Assembly (NCBI GenBank): GCA_965220385.1
Contig: OZ244825.1
Location: 5,270,001 to 5,334,000 of the forward strand
Direction of reading: 5' to 3'
Source of the DNA: PCPOR2b sp965220385
Lineage (GTDB): Bacteria; Poribacteria; WGA-4E; PCPOR2b
Length of the DNA: 64,000 bases
A program made the translations under genes and the position numbers. Each line of letters starts with the position of its first letter. Positions within the stretch are counted from its first letter, which is position 1. The notes under the pieces are model-generated. The model saw nothing but the letters and a program-made list of their open reading frames with translations, did no database searches and was not told where the DNA came from. Below, piece after piece: positions 1 to 8,368 of this stretch.

Positions 1-11
1 CCTGCTTATAT

Positions 12-141
12 TTATAGTGAATTCTAAAAACAGATAGACACTTTCGCCCCTCGGTTTCGATCCCGATTTATTGGGGCCGGTAGGTGCGGTTTCCAACCGC
101 ACCGGTTTGGCGTGTCTCATTAATTCTAAGATCCACTATAA
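12..141. mobile_element. MITE-like element, family A (copy 1)
   Basis: Begins with TTATAGTGAATTC and ends with TCCACTATAA, imperfect terminal inverted repeats of about 20 bp. The centre holds a hairpin GGTGCGGTTTCCAACCGCACC. No coding capacity. Related copies lie near 31819 and 36210 with the same ends and the same GGTGCGGTTT core; the core alone recurs near 16607. A long open frame starting at position 84 runs through it by chance. Confidence 0.7.
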
Positions 142-173
142 TAGGTCAATTATCCGCGGGAGGAAAGCGCACA

Positions 174-962
174 TTGGAACATGAGTCGATACACATCAAC
201 TATGTGAGAGAATTTACCAAACTCAGCCTCTGGTTTGTTCATAAGCGTCTTTGTGAGGGCGAAACCGACTTTGAAGGGCTGGTGAACGGTCGGGTGAATA
301 TTTACCGGAACACCTCGCTTTATGACGGGAAACACCACCCTTCCAGCGGGGAAGCCGCGCCGGAGTGGGCGAAGATCCTAAAGGAATTGCGGACAGTTTT
401 TGACCGCTACATGGATGCGCCATCCACCGGACAGCTTGAGGCAGCGGGGTTAGACCTGTTGTGGAAATACCTGAAGAAACGCCCAGATGCACTGCCACCG
501 CCGGAGACCCGACCTTACGAGTGCTGGAGCTACGACTACGGAGACGATCAACTCAATATCCATATCCTCAACGTCTATCAACCTCGATCTCCCTTGAGCG
601 ATATGTGGATCCCATTCGCCGCCTCCCTCATCCGGTTGCTCCAAGATTCTCAAGTCCAACGTCCCGATGTTGAACTCGTCCGCTGCGGGAGTTGGCTCAA
701 TTCCGTGCTACCGTTTCAGAAATTGTTTCCAGACCGCTGGAAACAGAGTGCGGATCCGAGGCCCGAAGTTCGATATACCATGGGACATTGGGGCCAGTTT
801 ACAGATCGGCGGGGAGATTTCCACACCCGGAACGGTGCGCTTTTCCGGAAAACAGGGAATTTTCCATTTGCCAACTTGCGGTGCGAATGTCCTATCGACG
901 ATGTTCTCGCTTATCTGAAGGAAAATTTCCCCGCCGCAGTAAAGTGTGTTGTTGAGATGTGA
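174..962 (+). CDS. Conserved-looking protein of unknown function
   Basis: I do not recognise this 262-residue protein. The frame is open from 84, but its first 19 or so codons lie inside a MITE-like repeat, so I prefer the TTG at 174, which has GGGAGGAAA about nine bases upstream and gives MEHESIHINYVREF. The protein is soluble, without signal peptide or membrane segments, rich in Trp, Tyr and Pro, and has two close cysteines near the C-terminus (CECP). It ends 37 bases before hsdS on the same strand and may be co-transcribed with it. Its end overlaps the beginning of an inverted repeat whose partner lies near 3230. Role unknown; a link to the neighbouring restriction or defence genes is only positional. 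Confidence 0.6.
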   Translation: MEHESIHINYVREFTKLSLWFVHKRLCEGETDFEGLVNGRVNIYRNTSLYDGKHHPSSGEAAPEWAKILKELRTVFDRYMDAPSTGQLEAAGLDLLWKYLKKRPDALPPPETRPYECWSYDYGDDQLNIHILNVYQPRSPLSDMWIPFAASLIRLLQDSQVQRPDVELVRCGSWLNSVLPFQKLFPDRWKQSADPRPEVRYTMGHWGQFTDRRGDFHTRNGALFRKTGNFPFANLRCECPIDDVLAYLKENFPAAVKCVVEM

Positions 963-978
963 ATCTCGACCTACAAGT
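945..978. repeat. Left copy of an inverted repeat flanking hsdS
   Basis: Positions 945-978 match the reverse complement of 3212-3245 at 31 of 34 bases, with 24 perfect bases at 955-978 against 3212-3235 (core AGATGTGAATCTCGACC). The pair brackets hsdS and the following non-coding DNA. A related 17-base stretch with one mismatch is at 52222-52238 and a shorter one at 22832-22844, so the unit may belong to a dispersed family rather than being a dedicated recombination site. Confidence 0.7.
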
Positions 979-999
979 CCTAAACTGGGAGGAACTCCA

Positions 1000-2175
1000 A
1001 TGAGCATGGTTGATTTGCCAAGACATTGGAAAAACGTCCAACTCAAAGAGGTCGCCAATCTAAGACGTGAGAATATCAAGCCAGAAAATGATCGATACTC
1101 AAGTTATGTAGGGCTTGAACATATTGATTCGGGTGAAAGCCAACTGAAACGTTGGGGAGATGCTTCAGAAGTAAAAAGCACAAAAAGCCGTTTTTATCCT
1201 GATGATGTTTTATACGGTAAGTTGCGAGCCTATTTGGATAAGGCGGTCATTGCTGAAATGGAAGGAATTTGTTCTACTGATATTCTCGTTTTTACTGCAA
1301 ACTCGAAAACGCTTCCAAGATTTTTGGTTTATCTTCTCCATACTCATTCTCTCATTAGTCATGCTGTGGCGACATCAACCGGGGTAAATCATCCAAGAAC
1401 CTCGTGGAATGCTTTGGGAAAATTTACTTTTGCGCTTCCCCCACTCCCTGAACAGCGCGCCATCGCCCACGTTTTACAGACAATCCAAGAAGCGAAAGCC
1501 GCACGGCAACGCGAGATTGAATTAGAGCGCGAACGCAAAGCAGCGTTGATGGATTATCTCTTTTTACACGGCACCAAGGGCGAACCCCGCAAGCAAACCG
1601 AAATCGGCGAGATCCCTGAAAGTTGGGAAGTGGTTAGGTTGGAAAAGTTGTGTGCGTGTTTAGATTCAAAGCGTGTTCCAATAAAACAGAGTGAGAGAAA
1701 TGAACGGAAGGGAAACATCCCCTATTACGGTGCAAGTGGTCAAGCTGGTTGGATAGATAATTATTTGTTTGATGAACCTTTACTTCTGGTTGCAGAAGAT
1801 GGAGAAAATCTTGTTTCCAGAAAGCTACCGATTGCCTACTCAATAGAGGGTAAATCATGGGTTAATAATCATGCTCATGTTTTAAGGGTTACTGAAATTA
1901 ACCAGTTTTTCTTGGAATATTATTTTAATTCAATTGACTTATCTCCCTATCTCACTGGAACGACGAGACCAAAATTGAATAAAGCTTCACTACTGGGTAT
2001 TCCAATATCAAGACCTAGCCGTGTAGAAATAGACGAAATCGCTTTGGTATTAGATAACTGTGACACCAAAATCGCCGCCCTTGAACAGGAAATCGCACGA
2101 TTAGATGAACTTTTCCACGCGATGCTCGACGAACTAATGACAGGGAAAAGATCTGCTATACCACTAATTGATTAG
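1000..2175 (+). CDS. hsdS: Type I restriction-modification specificity subunit (HsdS)
   Basis: HsdS is the DNA-recognition subunit of type I restriction-modification enzymes; each target-recognition domain reads one half of a bipartite site. Two recognition domains are visible: residues about 5-165, opening with LPRHWKNVQLKEVANL and closing with LPPLPEQRAIAHVLQTI, and about 205-380, opening with IPESWEVVRLEKLC. Each is followed by a helical spacer (about 165-195 with a repeated RE-ELERER pattern, and about 365-385 EQEIARLDELFHAML). ATG 1000 is chosen over the in-frame start at 946 because GGGAGGA sits just upstream. No hsdM or hsdR is in the window, so it is an orphan here; partners could lie to the left. 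The stop codon is supplied by the edge of a repeat (TAGGGCTTACGCAG from 2173), so the native C-terminus may have been slightly altered. Confidence 0.9.
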   Translation: MSMVDLPRHWKNVQLKEVANLRRENIKPENDRYSSYVGLEHIDSGESQLKRWGDASEVKSTKSRFYPDDVLYGKLRAYLDKAVIAEMEGICSTDILVFTANSKTLPRFLVYLLHTHSLISHAVATSTGVNHPRTSWNALGKFTFALPPLPEQRAIAHVLQTIQEAKAARQREIELERERKAALMDYLFLHGTKGEPRKQTEIGEIPESWEVVRLEKLCACLDSKRVPIKQSERNERKGNIPYYGASGQAGWIDNYLFDEPLLLVAEDGENLVSRKLPIAYSIEGKSWVNNHAHVLRVTEINQFFLEYYFNSIDLSPYLTGTTRPKLNKASLLGIPISRPSRVEIDEIALVLDNCDTKIAALEQEIARLDELFHAMLDELMTGKRSAIPLID

Positions 2176-2240
2176 GGCTTACGCAGCACGTTCATAAGTC
2201 CCCCTGATAAGGGGGATTTAGGGGGTTGGGTTGCTTTGAC
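2173..2240. repeat. Family C repeat fragment abutting hsdS
   Basis: TAGGGCTTACGCAGCACG followed by AAGTCCCCCTGATAAGGGGGATTTAGGGGGTT. The same two modules occur in the complete element at 38988-39165, whose left end is TAGGACGTACGCAG. Here I could not find a convincing right end. The element's first three bases form the hsdS stop codon. Confidence 0.5.
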
Positions 2241-2415
2241 CCCCGATCTCTGTGAGAGGGGCATCCCTGCCCCGATACGATTGATGTTTTGTTTGCAATA
2301 TATTATTCCGATATGTTAAAATAATAATCACATATTGACCGGAGAGTTATTAGGGCGTATTGACATTTTGCTTTTGCTGTTGCCAAAAACGCTCAAGTCA
2401 CTGAAAACGCTGCCA

Positions 2416-2447
2416 GAAACCGAGTTTTTTCTTCAAAACTCGGTTTC
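2416..2447. terminator. Hairpin GAAACCGAGTTTT / AAAACTCGGTTTC
   Basis: Perfect 13-bp inverted repeat with a six-base loop, followed by TTTTCT. It could end hsdS transcription in either direction because the stem itself carries T and A runs. The same hairpin recurs at 22669-22700 and, degenerate, near 3108, so it is also a dispersed repeat. Confidence 0.5.
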
Positions 2448-2626
2448 TTTTCTAGGGGGTCTACCTTAGTGAGCCGATTTGTGCCTCTCTATTATCTGAT
2501 TACGATGAAATGTCAACAGAACCTAGCTATCATCCTGAGCAGCCTGACTCAGACAATATGCGCGTCTCTACATAAACACACCACCTCACTAAAACGCACT
2601 AAAACGCACACTCAGCTAAAAAATAT

Positions 2627-2830
2627 GTGAGGATATGTGACAAATACGTGAGGATATGTGACATCCGAACAAACAAATTCCTTTTAACCTTGACACCATC
2701 ACAACAAGCGGGAGATACCGTGTCACCTACATTCCCATCAAAATCAAAGCTAATTTTCATCAACGTCCTGCCACCCAAATTTACGAAAATATGCAAAATA
2801 TGTGACATTTTGTGACATTTTGTGACATGT
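2627..2830. repeat. Iteron-like GTGACA repeats
   Basis: GTGAGGATATGTGACA occurs at 2627-2642 and again at 2648-2663 (21-base period). A second cluster at 2801-2830 has three head-to-tail 10-base units, TGTGACATTT twice and then TGTGACATGT. All share the word TGTGACA in one orientation. The arrangement resembles binding iterons for a DNA-binding protein, but no replication-initiation gene is adjacent. Confidence 0.6.
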
Positions 2831-3211
2831 AACGCAGATCGCTATTTCATGTGTAGGACCTAAGATGGTAACGTAGGGTTCCGAGTAACTTCCGAGCTGC
2901 TTCCTGTGCAAATCCCCCAGAACGCAGTCATAGCCTATGTTTCCCCCTTTTTTGCTTCTATCGAATTCTCGTGTTTACTCTGAAAACTCTGAAATTTTTC
3001 AAACATTTCTCAATCGGATTTAGCACCGTTTGTAGTAGCGCAATTTATTGCGCGTTCAGCAGATAACCTTAAAAATGACCCTAATATTAAGAAATTGCCC
3101 AACAGAAACCGAGTTTTTTCCTGGTCTCGTTTCTTAATCCCGCCTGCCTGCTCTCGAAACGGAGGATCGTTGTTTCCTACGATTTCTCTCAGTCATTGAA
3201 AATCCATCGGA

Positions 3212-3245
3212 ACTTGTAGGTCGAGATTCACATCTTGACAAAACA
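3212..3245. repeat. Right copy of the inverted repeat flanking hsdS
   Basis: Reverse-complement partner of 945-978 (31 of 34 bases; 24 perfect at 3212-3235). It sits about 40 bases upstream of the AAA ATPase start. Confidence 0.7.
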
Positions 3246-3282
3246 CTAACACCTAGCGCATATATGAAATGAGGACTGTAAA

Positions 3283-4566
3283 ATGGCAAAGATAGAAGGC
3301 TTCAGAGTCAGAAACTTCAAGGTACTCAAGGATGTGACGCTAGGACGGCTATGGAACCAACAGCAGAAACAGCCACTCACCCCTATGACAGCAGTTATCG
3401 GCAAAAATGGAGTCGGGAAGAGTGCCCTGTTTGATGCCTTCGGGTTCCTTGCCGATGCCCTCAAGTCCGGTGTCGAGGAAGCCTGCGACGCACGAAGGCG
3501 CGGCGGCTTCGAGAAAATACGGACCCAAGGGGAAACAGGCCCCATTGAGTTTGAGGTGTACTACAGAGAACACGGGAATGCACGGCCCATTACATATCAA
3601 ATTGACATAGCAATAGACGAGTCTGGACGCCCTTACATCCAACGGGAACGCCTCAGACAGAGACGAAAAGGTCAAAAGCGTGGGCAACCGCTCTCTTTTT
3701 TATTTCTCAATGATGGTAAAGGTATGGCATGGAAAGGGGAACAGGAAGGGCTTCAGATTGACGAAGAAGAAATAGAACAACTCGATCTCTCGGAATTCAT
3801 AAAGTTTATAATGGCTGAGGAATCTAGCGAAACTGAGTTTATCGAATTGGAGGACCTGCGTAAGCTCGGTATTGCCACCTTCGGTGCCTTAAAACAACAC
3901 CCGCGAATTTCTGCCTTTCGCCGTTTCATTGAAGGGTGGCATCTGAGTTACTTCACTCCGGATGCTGCGCGCAGCCTGCCATTAGCGGGGCCCCAGCAGC
4001 ATCTCAATACCCGTGGTGATAACCTCGGCAATGTTGTGCAATTCATGGAACGTGAACATCCACGGCGTTTTCAAGCAATTTTAACAGAAATTGCTGCTAA
4101 AATTCCGGGAATAGACCGGATCGATACGGAAAGAACCAGTGATGGGCGGTTGCTACTCAGGTTTAACGACAAAGGCTTTGAAGATCCCTTTTACGCCCAG
4201 CAAGTGTCCGATGGAACGCTCAAGGTTTTCGCCTATCTCTTGTTACTCGAAGATCCAACACCGCCCCCGTTCCTCTGTATCGAAGAGCCGGAAAACGGCT
4301 TGTATCATAAACTCTTGGAGCCCCTCGCCGCTGAATTCCGCGATCATGCTAGTTCATACAAAGGTGGCTCTCAGGTTTTCATTACAACGCACCAGCCATA
4401 TTTTGTTAACTCGTTAGATCCGGAAGAGGTCTGGATCCTTGAAAAGGGCGAGGACGGTTTTTCGACGATTCGCCGGGCAAGCGATGATCCCATCGTGATC
4501 AACATGGTCGCAGAGGGGCTGCCGTTGGGCGGGCTTTGGTATAGCGATTATCTCGACGCGAGGTGA
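3283..4566 (+). CDS. AAA (RecF/OLD-like, AAA_21-type) ATPase
   Basis: A 427-residue ABC/SMC-class ATPase of the kind often found in anti-phage modules. Visible motifs: Walker A GKNGVGKS at residues 40-47; signature-like VSDGT at 308-312; Walker B FLCIEEP at 330-336; and the switch histidine in FITTHQPYFVNSL (H370). The middle (about 120-260) is the variable helical insert. The N-terminus (MAKIEGFRVRNFKVL) is typical of the family. ATG 3283 follows GAGGA. Only four bases separate it from the next gene, which starts behind this gene's own GAGGTGA stop region, so the two form a translationally coupled pair. In families with this pairing the ATPase senses or transduces and the partner is the effector; the specific defence role here is inference. 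Confidence 0.88.
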   Translation: MAKIEGFRVRNFKVLKDVTLGRLWNQQQKQPLTPMTAVIGKNGVGKSALFDAFGFLADALKSGVEEACDARRRGGFEKIRTQGETGPIEFEVYYREHGNARPITYQIDIAIDESGRPYIQRERLRQRRKGQKRGQPLSFLFLNDGKGMAWKGEQEGLQIDEEEIEQLDLSEFIKFIMAEESSETEFIELEDLRKLGIATFGALKQHPRISAFRRFIEGWHLSYFTPDAARSLPLAGPQQHLNTRGDNLGNVVQFMEREHPRRFQAILTEIAAKIPGIDRIDTERTSDGRLLLRFNDKGFEDPFYAQQVSDGTLKVFAYLLLLEDPTPPPFLCIEEPENGLYHKLLEPLAAEFRDHASSYKGGSQVFITTHQPYFVNSLDPEEVWILEKGEDGFSTIRRASDDPIVINMVAEGLPLGGLWYSDYLDAR

Positions 4567-4570
4567 TTGG

Positions 4571-5221
4571 ATGCACTTTGAGATACTCGTTGAAGACCAA
4601 TCAGGCAAGCGAATGCTCGATATTCTCATCCCAAACATCATTGATGACCAGCATTCATTCCGGGTTCATGCCTATCAAGGAATTGGTCGCATTCCTAGAA
4701 ACCTCACGAGCAGTACTGAGGCCAGAAACCGTCTTTTGTTCAACCAATTGCCTAGGCTACTTAGGGGGTATGGAAACACATTTGCCAGCTACTCCGCTAA
4801 CTATCCAGCAGCGGTGATTCTGGTTTGCGATCTTGATAATAGATGTCTAAAGGCATTCCGCGAGGAACTCCTTACTGTCCTAAATGCGTGCAACCCAAAA
4901 CCGGAGACCCGGTTTTGCATTGCCATAGAGGAAGGTGAAGCTTGGTTGCTCGGTGACATCCCTACAATCAAGGTTGCTTACCCGAATGCCAGAAACAATG
5001 TACTGAACGGCTATGAAAACGACTCAATTTGCGGTACATGGGAACTTCTTGCGGATGCAGTATCTCAAGGAGGCTCAAGTACGCTAAGAAGAAAGGGAGG
5101 ACAGGCAGTAGGCATCGAAAAATCAGCATGGGCCGAACACATCGCTCCACACATGAATGTAGAAACTAACAAATCGCCTAGCTTTTGCTATTTCCGGACG
5201 AAGATGCAAGAACTGACCTGA
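4571..5221 (+). CDS. TOPRIM/DUF4276-like partner of the AAA ATPase
   Basis: A 216-residue protein with the pattern of the DUF4276/TOPRIM-like partners encoded beside AAA_21 ATPases. A short first strand carries an acidic residue (FEILVEDQSGK, E8), a second motif VCDLDN holds D87 and D89, and a third acidic motif EEGEAWLLGD holds E120, E121 and E123. In TOPRIM nucleases these positions bind divalent metal, so a nuclease or related activity is the natural guess. It follows the ATPase by four bases. The C-terminus (about 165-216) contains a basic stretch LRRKGGQAVGIEKSAW. Family assignment is by eye and could be RloB-like instead. Confidence 0.65.
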   Translation: MHFEILVEDQSGKRMLDILIPNIIDDQHSFRVHAYQGIGRIPRNLTSSTEARNRLLFNQLPRLLRGYGNTFASYSANYPAAVILVCDLDNRCLKAFREELLTVLNACNPKPETRFCIAIEEGEAWLLGDIPTIKVAYPNARNNVLNGYENDSICGTWELLADAVSQGGSSTLRRKGGQAVGIEKSAWAEHIAPHMNVETNKSPSFCYFRTKMQELT

Positions 5222-5250
5222 GTGTCCATTTAGGGAACGCAATATAGAAC

Positions 5251-5592
5251 ATGAATACTATTGAAACTCATATTGACAGAACCACTATCCAAGCGATAGC
5301 ACAACTGATTGTTGAACGCTTTAATCCGGAACAGGTCATCCTATTCGGCAGTCATGCTCGCGGAGAGGTTCGGGAACACAGCGATGTCGACCTACTCGTT
5401 GTGCTTGCTGACACTGGACAGTCGCAACGCGGTAATCCGATTCGTCGGGCAATTGCCGAGCGTTTTGTCCTGCCTGTTGATGTCATTATCCGCTCCCCGG
5501 AAGTTCTCGCCGCACAGCGCAACGACCCGCATTCCTTTATCTACAAAGTCCTGAAAGAAGGTGAAGTATTATATGAGAGACGTGTTGCCTGA
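5251..5592 (+). CDS. Minimal nucleotidyltransferase (MNT), MntA-type antitoxin
   Basis: A 113-residue member of the DNA polymerase beta-like minimal nucleotidyltransferases. The core motif LFGSHARGEVREHSDVDLLVVL is complete: GSHARG at 33-38, then catalytic carboxylates D45 and D47, with a third acidic residue at D77 (LPVDVII). In known HEPN-MNT pairs this protein adds AMP to, and so silences, a HEPN ribonuclease encoded next to it. Here the downstream partner appears lost: an ATG overlapping the last codons (5573) opens a frame of only 22 codons that resembles a HEPN N-terminus. Either the antitoxin is now solitary or it serves another partner elsewhere. Confidence 0.88.
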   Translation: MNTIETHIDRTTIQAIAQLIVERFNPEQVILFGSHARGEVREHSDVDLLVVLADTGQSQRGNPIRRAIAERFVLPVDVIIRSPEVLAAQRNDPHSFIYKVLKEGEVLYERRVA

Positions 5593-5641
5593 ACGGACTT
5601 GGTTTGGGAAAACAGATCAAGATTCAGAAATCGCTCATTGA
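5573..5641 (+). pseudogene. Possible HEPN toxin remnant (22 codons)
   Basis: ATG 5573 overlaps the MNT stop region in the +1 frame, the usual arrangement of MNT-HEPN operons, and encodes MRDVLPERTWFGKTDQDSEIAH before a TGA. The WFxKTDQDSEIA part fits the W-x-x-K-A-x-x-D-L-x-x-A opening helix of HEPN proteins. Nothing downstream continues the domain; 5642-5756 holds only short repeats of the type AATCCTGAGAATCC. The reading is plausible but rests on a very short match. Confidence 0.35.
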
Positions 5642-5756
5642 GCATTAGGGAACAAAAATCCTGAGAATCCTAACATCCTGAAAATCCAGATTCAGACAAT
5701 TGAGGCGAACTGCCGACCAAAATGAGAGATGGGAAGGAAAACGGTTGTTTTAACAA

Positions 5757-6152
5757 TTAACTCCCAAACAGGCGTTTCCAAAAAGATGGCTTTCGATTGT
5801 CTTCTATCAAGAGCTGATGCTGATCCGTAACCTGTTGGAGTGATCTGTGAGAAACGGCTAACAGTTGAGAAAGACGCTCTATATGCTGAGTCATGGATTC
5901 AATTTGGCTGTCCCGGTTATCTAATACTTCGCGCAAGTGTCTTGCCTCATCCTGCACTTGCTCCAAGGCTAAGCGAGCATCCATCTGGGGGTTAGGGTTT
6001 AGGTAGTGTTCAAATATCCTATCAGCTTGAACGTGCCATTTCCCGTCTACCTTTTCGCCGTTTAGCTTGCCTCGCTTGAGCCAGCGTTTGACACTTTTAG
6101 ATGAGAGATTCAGTTGTTGAGCAGCTTGATTGACTGTTAGTTTAGTATCCAT
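5757..6152 (-). CDS. Small HTH (MerR/excisionase-like) coiled-coil protein
   Basis: About 131 residues from the ATG at 6152 (an in-frame ATG at 6200 is possible, but the extra 16 residues look non-native and would overlap the divergent hyuA leader). Residues 1-45 hold a MerR/excisionase-type helix-turn-helix: TVNQAAQQLNLSSKSVKRWLKRGKLNGEKV followed by a wing with a conserved W (KWHV). Residues about 55-115 form a coiled coil (LREVLDNRDSQIESMTQHIERLSQLL), and the protein ends with FWKRLFGS, a tail seen in many small plasmid or phage HTH proteins. Probably a DNA-binding accessory factor; target unknown. Confidence 0.75.
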   Translation of the reverse strand: MDTKLTVNQAAQQLNLSSKSVKRWLKRGKLNGEKVDGKWHVQADRIFEHYLNPNPQMDARLALEQVQDEARHLREVLDNRDSQIESMTQHIERLSQLLAVSHRSLQQVTDQHQLLIEDNRKPSFWKRLFGS

Positions 6153-6214
6153 GCAAATACCAACGCAGATGAGTCCATAGTCGTTACAACTTGGATTCAA
6201 AAGGAACCGCTAAA

Positions 6215-8308
6215 ATGAATTCATCCCAAAAGATACACCGCCTCGGCATTGACATCGGTGGCACCTTCACCGACATTGTTCTCATAGGAGAGGATGGCAC
6301 GGTGTTGACACAAAAGGTCCCCTCCACACCAGACAATTACGCAGAAGGCATAGCCGCAGGACTGGCGCCGCTACTACCACGCCAAATCACCGAAGTGGTA
6401 CATGGGACAACGGTAGCGACCAATACGATCCTGGAACGTAAAGGCGCTTTGACCGGACTTATCACAACGAAGGGGTTTCGGGATGTACTTGAAATTGGAC
6501 GACTGCGCTACCCTCGCTTGTACGATTTGACATGGGAAAAACCGCTGCCATTGGTGTCAAGACGCTTACGGCGCGAGGTTGAGGAACGCATTGATGCAAA
6601 CGGTGAAGTCGTGCGTCCGTTGGATGTCGAAGCGGCGCGGGAAGTAATTCAATGGATGCTATCACAGAATATCGAATCCCTCGCAATCTGCCTAATCAAC
6701 GCCTACATCAATCCAGACCATGAACGACGATTGGGTGAACTCATCCACGAACTGGCACCAGACCTACCCGTTTCCCTATCCTGCGACGTCCTGCCCGAAA
6801 TCAAGGAGTATGAGCGGACAAGCACGACCGTTATCAACGCTTATCTACAGCCCGTCGTCAGTCGCTACCTGAACTCGCTATCTGATCGGTTGAACCAACA
6901 GTTGGCTCATACAGATAATGCGCTCCCGCTCTATGTCATGCAGTCCAACGGTGGGGTCATGTCCGCTGAATCCGCTGCCGAGATGCCCATCCATATCATC
7001 GAATCGGGACCTGCGGCGGGGGTCATCGCCTCACTCACGCTTGCAGACCGTATCGGCTTAACCAACATCTTGACGCTCGACATGGGCGGCACTACGGCGA
7101 AAGCGTCATTGATTGAAGACGGGCAGATTATGCACTCGCCGGAATACCAAGTCGGCGGAGGTGTCTCGGTCGGCACCCGTTTGAGCAAAGGGGGCGGTTA
7201 TCCGTTGCGTGTACCTGCAATTGACATCGCTGAAGTCGGTGCCGGTGGTGGAAGTATCATATATCTAGACACGGGAGGGGCACTACGGGTCGGTCCGCAG
7301 AGCGCGGGTGCGGTGCCGGGACCTGCCTGTTATGCGTTGGGTGGAGAAGAACCAACACTTACCGATGCCAATGTAGTGCTCGGCTATCTCAATCCAGAAC
7401 ATCTCGCAGGCGGTGCATTACCACTGAACGCAGAGAAATCGCATCAGACCTTGCACGACAAAATTGCTGCGCCACTCAATCTGAGCGCGCCTGACGCCGC
7501 CCACGGTGTCTATCGTATCGCTGCGGCGAACATGGCGCGGGCGGCGCGAGCCGTATCGTTGGAGCGAGGACGTGATCCACGCGAGTTCGTACTGTGTGCT
7601 TTCGGCGGCAACGGTCCCCTACACGCAACAGAGCTCGCAGAATCGCTCGGCATGAAGCAAATCCTCATTCCCCCTTCGCCCGGACTGTTCAGTGCGTTCG
7701 GGTTACTCTACGCAGATATCGCCTACCATCTCGTACAAACCTATAAGCGTCTGCTCGCTGAACTTGACATAGACGATTTCAAGGAGACGTTGGGACGGTT
7801 GGAACGTGCTGCACGGGAAGGACTGATGGCAGAAGGGGAAAACGATACACACGTGACCTTGCAGTATGCGGTCGACCTCCGCTATGCAGGGCAATCGTCC
7901 GAATTGACACTGCCCATTGTTGAAGCGGATATTGGGCGGTCGCAGTTTTTCCACACATTGGGTGAACGGTTTGCTGACAACCATGAGCGCACATACGGAC
8001 ACCGCGCTCCCGATGATCCGATAGAGGTTGTCAACCTGCGTGTGACCGCCACGGTTCCAACCGCCAAGTCCCAGTTCTCATATCTTCAGTCTCCAACTTC
8101 CCAAACCTTACCCCCAAACCGTCGTTGCTACTTTGGCGAGGAGACAGGTTGGCTTGAGGTGCCGGTGCTATCTCGTGAAGGGTTGGGAAGTGAACCCGAA
8201 GGTGGTCCGTTCATCGTCGAAGAATATGACACGACGATTCTGGTTCCACCGCGTTGTGCGGCACGGCGGGATGAATGGGGGAATATCGTCATTGAGATGG
8301 GAACATAA
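6215..8308 (+). CDS. hyuA: Hydantoinase/5-oxoprolinase subunit A-like (HyuA)
   Basis: ATP-dependent hydrolase that opens cyclic amides such as hydantoins or 5-oxoproline. The N-terminal Hydant_A_N domain opens with the phosphate-binding signature LGIDIGGTFTDIVLIG; the second actin-like half contains LTLDMGGTTAKASLI and AEVGAGGGSI; the final ~170 residues are the C-terminal domain (YAVDLRYAGQSSELTLPI, YGHRAPDDPIEVVNLRV). Length (697 residues) is normal for subunit A. ATG 6215 is preferred to 6191 because AAAGGA precedes it. The usual B subunit is not adjacent (the next gene is a GNAT protein), so either B is elsewhere or this is an A-only acetophenone-carboxylase-like enzyme. Confidence 0.88.
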   Translation: MNSSQKIHRLGIDIGGTFTDIVLIGEDGTVLTQKVPSTPDNYAEGIAAGLAPLLPRQITEVVHGTTVATNTILERKGALTGLITTKGFRDVLEIGRLRYPRLYDLTWEKPLPLVSRRLRREVEERIDANGEVVRPLDVEAAREVIQWMLSQNIESLAICLINAYINPDHERRLGELIHELAPDLPVSLSCDVLPEIKEYERTSTTVINAYLQPVVSRYLNSLSDRLNQQLAHTDNALPLYVMQSNGGVMSAESAAEMPIHIIESGPAAGVIASLTLADRIGLTNILTLDMGGTTAKASLIEDGQIMHSPEYQVGGGVSVGTRLSKGGGYPLRVPAIDIAEVGAGGGSIIYLDTGGALRVGPQSAGAVPGPACYALGGEEPTLTDANVVLGYLNPEHLAGGALPLNAEKSHQTLHDKIAAPLNLSAPDAAHGVYRIAAANMARAARAVSLERGRDPREFVLCAFGGNGPLHATELAESLGMKQILIPPSPGLFSAFGLLYADIAYHLVQTYKRLLAELDIDDFKETLGRLERAAREGLMAEGENDTHVTLQYAVDLRYAGQSSELTLPIVEADIGRSQFFHTLGERFADNHERTYGHRAPDDPIEVVNLRVTATVPTAKSQFSYLQSPTSQTLPPNRRCYFGEETGWLEVPVLSREGLGSEPEGGPFIVEEYDTTILVPPRCAARRDEWGNIVIEMGT

Positions 8309-8368
8309 ACGCGAAAAAATCAGGACTTGCTTTCTCCGCTTCCCTCCAAGAAAAGGTAAAGACATAAA

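Larger units (their letters stand above)
2176..3282. other. Gene-free, repeat-rich stretch between hsdS and the AAA ATPase
   Basis: About 1.1 kb with no convincing gene. It holds a family C repeat fragment, a long hairpin (2416-2447), tandem CACTAAAACG units near 2588, iteron-like GTGACA repeats (2627-2830), a degenerate copy of the GAAACCGAGTTTT hairpin near 3108, and the right arm of the inverted repeat at 3212-3245. Two 60-70-codon open frames on opposite strands over 2600-2815 are made of the repeats themselves (one translates as SHILTYLSHILTYF) and I do not believe they are genes. Confidence 0.6.

Noticed and set aside
84..173. N-terminal extension of the first protein from ATG 84
   Set aside because: Most of these codons lie in a MITE-like repeat; TTG 174 has a proper ribosome-binding site.
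2599..2815. Two short overlapping open frames on opposite strands
   Set aside because: Both consist of the iteron-like repeats, lack ribosome-binding sites and read as low-complexity peptides.
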